From NCBI GenBank assembly GCA_004299545.1, contig SCRB01001031.1, positions 1 to 7,957 of the forward strand: DNA of 7,957 nt, given 5' to 3'. The notes below the pieces were generated by a model that made no database searches, was not told where the DNA came from, and was given only the letters and a program-made list of their open reading frames with translations. Each line of letters begins with the position of its first letter. The first letter of the stretch is position 1. This DNA is from Rhizobiaceae bacterium. GTDB taxonomy: Bacteria > Pseudomonadota > Alphaproteobacteria > Rhizobiales > Rhizobiaceae. Below are positions 1 to 5,666 of this stretch, piece by piece. Made by a program: the position numbers and the translations under genes.

Positions 1-348
1 CTCTATATCGTCGATACCGGACGAACCCATCGCGACGACGGGCCGGCGCATATCCGCAAATTTACCGTGGCGGACAACGGCAAGCTTTCAGGCGGTACGG
101 TTTTCGCCGAGTGCACGGCGGGGCTTTTCGACGGCTTCCGCCTCGATACGGCCGGCCGCATCTGGACGAGCGCCGCCGACGGCGTCCATTGCTACGACCC
201 GGACGGCACGCTCATCGGCAAGATTCGCGTGCCGGAAATCGTCGCCAATGTCTGCTTCGGCGGCGAGAAACGCAACTATCTCTACATCTGCGGCACGACC
301 TCGCTTTATGGCCTGCGGCTGCCGGTGAACGGTGTCGCGCAGCCGTGA
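1..348 (+). CDS. SMP-30/gluconolactonase/LRE family protein, C-terminal part (5' end outside window)
   Basis: The frame is open from base 1 and ends at TGA 346-348, leaving the last 115 residues. The segment reads as the final blades of a six-bladed beta-propeller of the SMP-30/gluconolactonase/LRE family. Visible family features are LYIVDTG at the start, FDGFRLDTAGRIW (the family's PDG-x-x-x-D-x-x-G-x-[LI]-W signature, with Phe for Pro and an Asp that normally helps hold the catalytic metal), YDPDGTLIGKI, and a closing NVCFGG...LYICGTTSLYGL blade. Members hydrolyse sugar lactones or other lactones and esters with a divalent metal, usually in the cytoplasm. The substrate cannot be told from this fragment. 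An ATG-like start inside the fragment should not be used, because homology continues to the window edge. The gene lies upstream of, and in the same direction as, the ABC importer, 121 bp away, so a shared catabolic role is plausible but inferred. Confidence 0.88.
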   Translation, partial: LYIVDTGRTHRDDGPAHIRKFTVADNGKLSGGTVFAECTAGLFDGFRLDTAGRIWTSAADGVHCYDPDGTLIGKIRVPEIVANVCFGGEKRNYLYICGTTSLYGLRLPVNGVAQP

Positions 349-469
349 CGGTTTCGCATCATCCGAAGGGCCAACGCCGCATGGAACCATCGCCCCTCGG
401 CGGACGGCAAAAGAGCCGTAACAACGCGGATTGTGCAATAGCTACTATGTGCTTATGGTACGCGTTACG
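349..469 (+). other. Intergenic region between lactonase-type gene and importer operon
   Basis: This 121-bp gap has no supported gene. It is less GC-rich near its right end (about 425-460), where a promoter for the importer operon could lie. The best sigma-70-like pair I can find by eye is TTGTGC (431-436), a 17-base spacer, then TATGGT (454-459), which would start transcription only a few bases before the livH ATG. I see no convincing terminator after the lactonase gene, so read-through into the importer is also possible. Both promoter boxes are weak matches. Confidence 0.3.
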
Positions 470-1348
470 ATGCAGCTTCTGATACAAACCATAATAGACG
501 GGCTGCTGGTCGGCGGCCTTTATGTCGCTATCAGCATCGGTTTTTCGTTGGCCTTCGGCGTCCTCGACGTGGTCGATTTCGCTGTCGGCGAATGGGTCAT
601 GCTCGGCGCCTTCATGGGCGTCGCCTCGCGTGCGTGGTTCGGGATCGACCCGATCGCGTTTCTGCCGGCCGTCTTCGTCATCTTCGCCCTGATCGGCTTT
701 CTCGTGGCGCCGCTCATCTATCGCGTCCGCACCAGCCGCTATGCGCGCCCGGCGCTGATGGCCCTTGCCTTCACCTTCGGCATCGCCATGTTCGCCCGCG
801 GCACCATGATGACAGCCGTGGGCTTCGACCCGCGCACGGTCGACACCGACCTTGTCAGCGGCACGCTGATGATCGGCGGCCTCCACCTTCCCTGGCTGAG
901 GCTCGCCGGCTTCCTCTTCGCCATCCTTTCGACGGCGCTGTTCATGGGCTTCCTCTTCTTTACGCGCACGGGGCTCGCCGTCCGCGCCACGGCGCAGAAC
1001 AAGCGGAACGCCAGCCTGATGGGCATCGACGTGAAACGACTGTCCGCTATCGTCTACGCCATCTATGCCGGCATGACGGCGATGGCCGGCGTGCTCATCG
1101 GCACGATCTATTCCTTCACCGCGCAGGTCGGCCCGGAATATTCGCTGCTCGCCTTCTTCGTCGTCGTCATGGCCGGGCTCGGATCGGTCGGCGGCGTGCT
1201 TGTCGCCGGACTGTTCCTCGGCATGTTGCAGGCTCTCGTCACCGTCTATATCGGCGCCGATTACACGCTCGCCATCGTCTTCGGCGTCCTGTTCCTCATT
1301 CTCCTCGTCTCGCCGCAGGGCGTGCTTCGGCGCGGGCTGGCCGCATGA
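470..1348 (+). CDS. livH: Branched-chain amino-acid-type ABC transporter permease, LivH family
   Basis: This 292-residue inner-membrane permease is one half of the channel of a HAAT-family importer. It is highly hydrophobic with about eight membrane segments. Family marks are the N-terminal GLLVGGLYVAISIGFSLAFG, an amphipathic RATAQNKRNASLMGI segment (about residues 172-186), and VVVMAGLGSVGG (231-242), the loop region that contacts the ATPases. It ends in SPQGVLRRG, the usual LivH tail. Length matches the family (about 290). I chose ATG 470 because family proteins begin close to this MQLLIQ sequence. In-frame TTG 431 and ATG 455 would add 13 or 5 residues with no family resemblance. No clear ribosome-binding site precedes any of the three. 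The stop overlaps the next gene by ATGA (1345-1348). The ligand is unknown, so the liv name denotes family only. Confidence 0.92.
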   Translation: MQLLIQTIIDGLLVGGLYVAISIGFSLAFGVLDVVDFAVGEWVMLGAFMGVASRAWFGIDPIAFLPAVFVIFALIGFLVAPLIYRVRTSRYARPALMALAFTFGIAMFARGTMMTAVGFDPRTVDTDLVSGTLMIGGLHLPWLRLAGFLFAILSTALFMGFLFFTRTGLAVRATAQNKRNASLMGIDVKRLSAIVYAIYAGMTAMAGVLIGTIYSFTAQVGPEYSLLAFFVVVMAGLGSVGGVLVAGLFLGMLQALVTVYIGADYTLAIVFGVLFLILLVSPQGVLRRGLAA

Positions 1349-2373
1349 GGGCGGGAGGTGCGAATTCGGCCCGCCTGACGGCCCGCTCCGTCATTCCCCT
1401 TGTCGTTGTTGTGGTCTTTCTCGCCACATTGCCCCTATGGGTGGACGATTACTGGGTCCGCGTCTGGACCGGGGTCGCCATGTGGGCCGGCCTCGCCGCC
1501 TCGTGGAACATCATCGGCGGCTATGCCGGCTATATCAGCTTCGGCCACGTCGCCTTTTTCGGCATCGGCGCCTATGCCACCGCGATCCTGATGCAGCCAG
1601 GGCTCGACTGGAACTTCTTCCTGACGCTACCCGTCGGCGCCGTCGTCGCGGGCGTTTTCGCCTTCATCGTAGGCTGGCCGACGCTGCGTCTTCGAGGCGC
1701 CTATTTCGCCATCGCCACCTGGGCGCTCGCCGAGGCGCTTGCACAGCTGGTCAACACGGTCGATTTCACCGGCGGCTCCTTCGGCCTGTCAACGCCGGGC
1801 AACGCGGAAACCGGCTTCTTCTACTACGCGATGCTGATCGCCTCGGCGCTGATCTACCTCATCATTTTCGCTGTCTTCGAGCGGTCCCGCTTCGGCTACA
1901 AGGTGAAGGCGGTGCGCGACAACGAGGCGGCCGCGCAGAGCCTTGGCATCAACACCACTTCCGTCAAGCTGCAGGCCTTTGTAATGAGCGCGGCGCTGCC
2001 GGCCGTGCTCGGCGGCATCAATGCCTACTGGATCACCTTCATCAATCCGCAGAGCGTCCTTGCCGGCGACATCACCGACCAGATGGTCGTCATGGCCCTC
2101 GTCGGCGGCCTCGGTCATCTCTGGGGACCGGCGATCGGAGCGACGGTGCTTTACCTGTCGAGCACATGGCTCAACGCCCATTTCGGCAGCTCGACGGGCT
2201 ATATCGCGATGATCGGCGCGCTGCTCGCCCTCATCGTACTCTTCCTGCCGGACGGCCTCGTCGGCCTGATGCCCCGCGCCCGCAACATGCGGCTGGTGCG
2301 GCAGATGCTGCGCCTGCCCGACCGGCGAGCGGACCCCGGTCCGGACCCCGACACTTCCAGGGAACGGTCATGA
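1345..2373 (+). CDS. livM: Branched-chain amino-acid-type ABC transporter permease, LivM family
   Basis: This 342-residue protein is the second membrane subunit, pairing with the LivH-type permease. A short basic N-terminus is followed by a first membrane helix (about 16-33). LivM hallmarks in order are GYAGYISFGHVAFFGIGAYA (59-78), WPTLRLRGAYFAIAT (111-125), the cytoplasmic RDNEAAAQSLGI loop (191-202) that contacts an ATPase, and GGLGHLWGPAIGA (254-266). After FLPDGLVGL (300-308) there is a basic, proline-rich tail of about 35 residues that is not part of the membrane core. The start is ATG 1345, overlapping the livH stop as ATGA. An in-frame extension upstream of it is only a shadow of livH. 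The stop again overlaps the next gene as ATGA (2370-2373), suggesting translational coupling. Confidence 0.94.
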   Translation: MRAGGANSARLTARSVIPLVVVVVFLATLPLWVDDYWVRVWTGVAMWAGLAASWNIIGGYAGYISFGHVAFFGIGAYATAILMQPGLDWNFFLTLPVGAVVAGVFAFIVGWPTLRLRGAYFAIATWALAEALAQLVNTVDFTGGSFGLSTPGNAETGFFYYAMLIASALIYLIIFAVFERSRFGYKVKAVRDNEAAAQSLGINTTSVKLQAFVMSAALPAVLGGINAYWITFINPQSVLAGDITDQMVVMALVGGLGHLWGPAIGATVLYLSSTWLNAHFGSSTGYIAMIGALLALIVLFLPDGLVGLMPRARNMRLVRQMLRLPDRRADPGPDPDTSRERS

Positions 2374-3083
2374 GTGCGCTCGCGGTCAGCGACCTGAAAC
2401 GGTCCTTCGGCGGCATCAAGGCCGTCGCCGGCGTCAGCTTCGACGTCGGGGTCAAGGAGATCGTCGGGATCATCGGCCCGAACGGCAGCGGCAAGAGCAC
2501 CCTCTTCAACCTGCTTTCAGGCACCATTCCGCCGTCGAGCGGCACGATCCGCCTGCTCGACAAGGATGTCACGCACCAGCCGGCCTACAGGATCGCGCGC
2601 CAGGGGCTGGGCCGGACCTTCCAGATCCCGACGCCGTTCATCAACATGACTGTGCGCGAGAACCTGCTTGCCGCCGCGGTGGAAGGCGAATGGCGAAGCG
2701 CCCGGAGCCGCGCCGAGGAAGTGCTGGCCGCTCTTGAAATCAGCCACATCGCCGATGACCTCGCCTCCACGCTTTCCGGCGGCCAGCAGCGCCTTCTCGA
2801 ATTCGGGCGCGTGCAGATGCGCGATCCGCAGATCATCCTGCTCGACGAGGTGACGGCCGGCGTCAATCCGCGTCTCAGGCAGATCATTCTCGGCCGTGTG
2901 CGCGACTTGCAGGAGAGGGGCAAGACGTTCCTCGTCATCGAGCACGACATGGAACTCGTCAGGACCATCTGTGAGCGCATCATCGTCATGGATGCCGGCG
3001 AAATCGTCTTCGAAGGCACCTTCGAGGAGGTCGCCCGAAACGAACGGGTCGTCGATGCCTATCTCGGAAGGCCCGAGACATGA
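2370..3083 (+). CDS. livG: ABC transporter ATP-binding protein, LivG family
   Basis: This 237-residue cytoplasmic ATPase is one of the two nucleotide-binding subunits that power the importer. Visible motifs are Walker A GPNGSGKST (36-44), Q-loop Gln85 in GRTFQIP, signature LSGGQ (135-139), Walker B ending in LLDE with catalytic Glu160, and H-loop His192 in VIEHDME. GLGRTFQ followed by MTVRENLL is typical of LivG. The protein is slightly shorter than the usual 250 or so, because the variable stretch after MTVRENLL is short. The residue after the Walker B Glu is Val (LLDEVTAGVNP) where most ABC ATPases have Pro. A likely ribosome-binding site AGGGA (2359-2363) lies inside livM, six bases before ATG 2370. 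The stop overlaps the next start (ATGA, 3080-3083). Confidence 0.94.
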   Translation: MSALAVSDLKRSFGGIKAVAGVSFDVGVKEIVGIIGPNGSGKSTLFNLLSGTIPPSSGTIRLLDKDVTHQPAYRIARQGLGRTFQIPTPFINMTVRENLLAAAVEGEWRSARSRAEEVLAALEISHIADDLASTLSGGQQRLLEFGRVQMRDPQIILLDEVTAGVNPRLRQIILGRVRDLQERGKTFLVIEHDMELVRTICERIIVMDAGEIVFEGTFEEVARNERVVDAYLGRPET

Positions 3084-3808
3084 CGCGGCTCGTCGCAAGC
3101 AACGTCGTCGCCGGCTATGGCGCCGTCGAAATCCTCCACGGGGTTTCGGTGCAGGCGGGCGACGGCGAAGTCACCTGCATCTTCGGCCCGAACGGCTGCG
3201 GCAAAAGCACGCTTCTGGGTGCCGTCGCCGGCATCGTCGATATCTGGGGCGGCGAAGTCGAACTCGACGGCGAGCCGCTCGCCGGGAAACCGGCGCACGC
3301 GATCCTGAAAAGCGGGCTGGCACTGATGCCGCAGGGGGGCGGCGTCTTTCCGCAGCTGAGTGTGCGTGAAAATCTGCGCGTCGGCGGTCATACATTGTCC
3401 GACGGCCGCATGCTTGACCAGCGCATCGGAGAACTCATCGACGAGTTCCCGCGGCTTGGCGAACGGTTGTCGGTTCCGGCCGGAAATTTGAGCGGCGGCG
3501 AGCAGATGATGCTGGCGATTGCCCGCGCCCTGATCGTCAAGCCGCGTTTCATCCTTTTCGACGAACCTTCGGCAGGCCTGTCGCCGAAGCTTGCGGCGGA
3601 AGCGCTCGATCGCGTGGCCGCGCTTGCCAGGCGCGGCATCGGCGTCCTGATGGTCGAACAAAACATCCGCGAGGCGCTGCGGGTCGCGGACCGCATCTAT
3701 GTGCTCGCGGGCGGGCACAATCGCTACGAGGGGCGGCCGGAAGATATCGCGGACGGCCGCCAACTGATGGACATCTATCTCGGCGCCGCGGCCGAGGACG
3801 AGCGATAA
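3080..3808 (+). CDS. livF: ABC transporter ATP-binding protein, LivF family
   Basis: This 242-residue cytoplasmic ATPase is the second nucleotide-binding subunit. Motifs are an A-loop Tyr13 (AGYGAVEILHGV), Walker A GPNGCGKST (36-44), Q-loop Gln85 in LMPQGGGVFPQLSVREN, signature LSGGEQ (137-142), Walker B LFDEPSAGL with catalytic Glu162, and VEQN (192-195). The switch position holds Gln194 instead of His, which is normal for LivF. Gln85 with a following Gly-Gly-Gly differs from the PEGRRVFP found in the common LivF type. GGAAGG (3066-3071), eight bases before ATG 3080, may serve as ribosome-binding site. The gene is the fourth of the ATGA-linked chain. All ATPase residues are present, so the protein looks active. 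Confidence 0.94.
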   Translation: MTRLVASNVVAGYGAVEILHGVSVQAGDGEVTCIFGPNGCGKSTLLGAVAGIVDIWGGEVELDGEPLAGKPAHAILKSGLALMPQGGGVFPQLSVRENLRVGGHTLSDGRMLDQRIGELIDEFPRLGERLSVPAGNLSGGEQMMLAIARALIVKPRFILFDEPSAGLSPKLAAEALDRVAALARRGIGVLMVEQNIREALRVADRIYVLAGGHNRYEGRPEDIADGRQLMDIYLGAAAEDER

Positions 3809-3815
3809 CAAGGGA

Positions 3816-3820
3816 AGGAG
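3816..3820 (+). promoter_or_regulatory. Strong ribosome-binding site of the substrate-binding protein gene
   Basis: AGGAG lies six bases before ATG 3827, inside a purine-rich run. It is the best Shine-Dalgarno match in the operon and fixes the start codon. The four upstream genes rely on overlapping starts with weaker sites. A stronger site here fits the need for more binding protein than membrane subunits, but that reading is inference. Confidence 0.85.
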
Positions 3821-3826
3821 AAGCAT

Positions 3827-5098
3827 ATGAGCACTAAAAAGGTATCACGCCGGGCCGTTCTCAGCCTGGCAGGCGCGGCAGCCGGAGGGGCTGTCCTCGG
3901 CCGCGGCCGATTGACGGTGCCGGCAATGGCCGCCGAAGCAGGCAAGGAATTCAAGGTCGGCGCCGTGCTCGAACTGTCCGGTTCCGATTCGTCCGGCGGC
4001 CAGCTCGCCCAGCGCGGCTACCAGTTCTGGGTCGACACCGTGAACAAGGCGGGCGGCATCGAGGTCGGCGGCAAGAAATATCCGGTGAAGATGATTTCGC
4101 AGGATTCGCGCAGCCAACCGGCCGCCGGCGCGCAGGCCGCCAGCCGCCTCATCAACGAAGAGAAGGTCGATGCGATCTTCGGCTCCTATACGAGCGGCGT
4201 GCAACTCGCGATCAATCCGATCTGCGCCAAGTACAAGGTCCCCTGCATTGCCGGATCGGCGGAATCGCCAGGCAACTGGACGCCGAAGCCGAAATTCACC
4301 TTTGGCATCATCCCCTCTGTCGACCTGACCGCCGACAAGGCGCTCAAATTCATCGTCGAGACGGGCACGCCGAAGCCGAAATCGGCTGCGATCATCGGCG
4401 CCAACGAGCCGTTCTCGAAGGATGCGGCAGCCGGCTTTGCCGCGGGCGCGAAGGAAGCGGGCCTGAAGATCACCACCAATACGCTGTTTCCGCCGGCGGC
4501 CGATCTCAGCCCGATCATCAGCGCCGTCGCGGCGAAAAAGCCCGACATCATCGCGGTCGGCGGCCATGACACCATCCTGATCAATGTGGTGAAGGCGCTG
4601 AAGGCACAGAACTACATGCCGAAGGCGCTGATCCAGCACTATGGCGTCACCGAGCCGGCCTTCGTGCAGGCGCTCGGCAAGGACGCCGACGGGGTGCTCG
4701 GCATCATCGACTGGGATCCGACCTTTCCCTACAAGGACGACGTCTTCGGAACGGCGCAGGAATTCGCTGCCAACTACAAGGCGAAATACAATGTCGATGC
4801 CGATTACACCGGCGCCGGCTGCGCGGTCTCGGGCGAGGTGCTTCAACTCGCGCTGAAAAAGCTCGGCAAAGGACCCGGCCTGTCCGAGAGCGATCGGGAG
4901 AAACTCGCCAAGATCATCGGCGAGACCGACATCCACACCTTCTACGGCCCGATCAAGTTCGAGCGAAGCGGCAAGCATTTCCACGACAACACGCTACCGC
5001 CGCCGATGCTGGCCCAGATCCAGAACGGCAAGGTCGTCTCGGTGGCGCCGGCGAAACTGGCGCATGCCAAGCTGATCTACCCCCTCACGTCGCTATGA
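3827..5098 (+). CDS. HAAT-family ABC transporter substrate-binding protein with Tat-type signal
   Basis: This 423-residue protein would be the periplasmic receptor of the importer. Its N-terminus carries VSRRAVLSL (6-14), a twin-arginine motif, then an Ala/Gly-rich hydrophobic stretch and a likely cleavage site after AMA (33-35). The mature part reads as a periplasmic-binding-protein type I fold of the Leu/Ile/Val receptor family (Peripla_BP_6). It has VGAVLELSGSDSSGGQLAQRG with the conserved start of the pocket, VNKAGGIEVGGK, SQDSRSQPAAGAQAASRLI, and FGSYTSGVQLAINPICAKYKVP. It lacks an early lipobox Cys, so it is probably soluble. The gene lies 18 bp after livF and is the last of the operon. 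The ligand cannot be deduced. An amino acid is the default for the family, but related receptors bind amides, aromatic acids or other small organic acids. Confidence 0.92.
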   Translation: MSTKKVSRRAVLSLAGAAAGGAVLGRGRLTVPAMAAEAGKEFKVGAVLELSGSDSSGGQLAQRGYQFWVDTVNKAGGIEVGGKKYPVKMISQDSRSQPAAGAQAASRLINEEKVDAIFGSYTSGVQLAINPICAKYKVPCIAGSAESPGNWTPKPKFTFGIIPSVDLTADKALKFIVETGTPKPKSAAIIGANEPFSKDAAAGFAAGAKEAGLKITTNTLFPPAADLSPIISAVAAKKPDIIAVGGHDTILINVVKALKAQNYMPKALIQHYGVTEPAFVQALGKDADGVLGIIDWDPTFPYKDDVFGTAQEFAANYKAKYNVDADYTGAGCAVSGEVLQLALKKLGKGPGLSESDREKLAKIIGETDIHTFYGPIKFERSGKHFHDNTLPPPMLAQIQNGKVVSVAPAKLAHAKLIYPLTSL

Positions 5099-5105
5099 GT
5101 CGAAA

Positions 5106-5150
5106 GGCGGTCGGCGAGGAATTTTATCTCGGCGGCCGCCCCTTCTTTCC
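5106..5150 (+). terminator. Probable intrinsic terminator of the importer operon
   Basis: Eight bases after the last stop codon an imperfect hairpin forms between 5106-5118 and 5128-5140. It has thirteen positions, of which eleven are Watson-Crick pairs, one is a G-U pair (5111/5135) and one a G-G mismatch (5114/5132), with a nine-base AT-rich loop. The 3' side runs into CCTTCTTTCC, a pyrimidine tract with only five T, so the terminator is not perfect. Position and strand fit the end of the importer transcript. Confidence 0.6.
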
Positions 5151-5170
5151 ACATCGAGGAACGATGAATC

Positions 5171-5207
5171 CGCGCCGCAGCCAACGCCCGGCATTGGCTG
5201 CGGTGTG
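5171..5207. terminator. Perfect 10-bp hairpin between convergent genes
   Basis: CCGCAGCCAA (5175-5184) and TTGGCTGCGG (5194-5203) are exact reverse complements around a nine-base loop. On the plus-strand RNA the stem can grow by four pairs (two G-U) to 5171-5207. It lies just beyond the stop of the minus-strand RAM-domain gene at 5213. Neither strand has a T run behind it, so it may act as a transcript-end or RNA-protecting hairpin for the minus-strand gene or as a bidirectional barrier. The symmetry is certain; the role is inferred. Confidence 0.5.
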
Positions 5208-5212
5208 AACGC

Positions 5213-5449
5213 TCAGAACGCCTTGAAGGTAAGCGTCGTCAGAGAGCGCACGATACTGGGCACATTCGACACATTGTCGTTGATGAATTTGCCGATATCG
5301 ACGCCGTCCTCGATGTAGATCTTCATCAGGAGATCGTAATCGCCGCTCGTCGAGTAAAGCTCCGAGGCGATCTCGCGCTCATAGAGCATGTCTGCGACCT
5401 CATAGGTCCTGCCCGGAGCACATTGCAACTGCACGAAAACCGCCCGCAT
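5213..5449 (-). CDS. Stand-alone Lrp/AsnC ligand-binding (RAM) domain protein
   Basis: This small protein of 78 residues corresponds to just the C-terminal effector-binding and oligomerisation domain (RAM, AsnC_trans_reg) of Lrp/AsnC regulators. It begins AVFVQLQCAPGRTYEVADMLYE, has the conserved turn STSGDYDLLMKIYIED, and ends NVPSIVRSLTTLTFKAF, which matches the family's alpha/beta pattern. There is no helix-turn-helix, so it should not bind DNA itself. It may bind an amino acid or similar ligand and assemble with itself or full-length Lrp proteins (inference). The start is ATG 5449 because GGGAG sits seven bases upstream. An in-frame start at 5515 would add 22 residues unlike the family and would reach the repeat element. 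It faces the importer operon and is transcribed towards it. Confidence 0.85.
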   Translation of the reverse strand: MRAVFVQLQCAPGRTYEVADMLYEREIASELYSTSGDYDLLMKIYIEDGVDIGKFINDNVSNVPSIVRSLTTLTFKAF

Positions 5450-5456
5450 GACCGGA

Positions 5457-5461
5457 CTCCC
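5457..5461 (-). promoter_or_regulatory. Ribosome-binding site deciding the RAM-protein start
   Basis: On the minus strand GGGAG stands seven bases before the ATG at 5449. It supports the short 78-residue form over the longer open frame from 5515. Confidence 0.75.
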
Positions 5462-5481
5462 TGTCTCTTGTAGGTATTTCT

Positions 5482-5501
5482 GGCCGGGAAGCAGCCCGGC
5501 C
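5482..5501. other. GC-rich hairpin upstream of the RAM-domain gene
   Basis: GGCCGGG (5482-5488) and CCCGGCC (5495-5501) form a perfect 7-bp stem with a six-base loop. It lies 20 bases upstream of the ribosome-binding site of the minus-strand RAM gene, in its probable leader or promoter. On the minus strand it is followed by AGAAATACC, so it is not a standard intrinsic terminator. It could be an operator-like site or an mRNA 5' stem. No function can be shown from sequence alone. Confidence 0.45.
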
Positions 5502-5516
5502 CCGTCCCGCTCCATC

Positions 5517-5619
5517 TAGAGCACTTCCCGTTTTCACTGAATCGGAGAAGTGCTCTACCTCTTTGTTTTACGCAATTCCGGACGCAAAACCGCTTCACAC
5601 TTTTGCTGGAATTGCTCTA
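5517..5619. repeat. RIME1-like palindromic intergenic repeat element
   Basis: The 103-bp unit begins TAGAGCA and ends TGCTCTA, so its tips are inverted repeats. It contains two large palindromes. The first pairs TAGAGCACTTC (5517-5527) with GAAGTGCTCTA (5547-5557), an exact 11-bp match with further short pairing inside. The second pairs GCAATTCC (5572-5579) with GGAATTGC (5608-5615), and inside it GCAAAA (5584-5589) with TTTTGC (5601-5606). The internal wording, read on the minus strand as GTGTGAAGCGGTTTTGCGTC, is what I remember of RIME1, the roughly 108-bp Rhizobium-specific intergenic mosaic element with two palindromes. The assignment is from memory. The element is more AT-rich than the genes around it, is non-coding, and fills most of the gap between the xre and RAM genes. 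Confidence 0.8.
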
Positions 5620-5666
5620 ACGCCGATACGCCATTGCCTCAAGCACCAGTTCGCCGAAGCCGAAAG

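Noticed and set aside
417..469. Inverted repeat CGTAAC (417-422) / GTTACG (464-469) before livH
   Set aside because: Only six bases with a 41-base spacer; expected by chance and not operator-like.
592..1344. Long open frame running through livH in the livM frame
   Set aside because: It is Arg/His/Pro-rich and unlike any membrane protein until ATG 1345, where LivM begins. It is a high-GC shadow of livH.
1200..2369. Long open frame running through livM in the livG frame
   Set aside because: It is Arg-rich with no family pattern until MSALAVSDL at 2370. It is a shadow of livM.
3845..4984. 379-residue open frame on the minus strand opposite the binding-protein gene
   Set aside because: Its composition (Arg, Ala, Asp, Leu repeats) is that of an antisense shadow in a GC-rich gene, with no domain pattern, and the plus-strand gene is unmistakable.
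5450..5515. Longer N-terminus for the RAM-domain protein
   Set aside because: The added 22 residues are encoded by the leader hairpin region, do not resemble Lrp proteins, and a good ribosome-binding site supports the ATG at 5449.
5517..5619. CRISPR-like or transposon reading of the palindromic region
   Set aside because: There is a single unit with no repeated spacers, no transposase and no target duplication that I can see. It fits a rhizobial intergenic repeat better.
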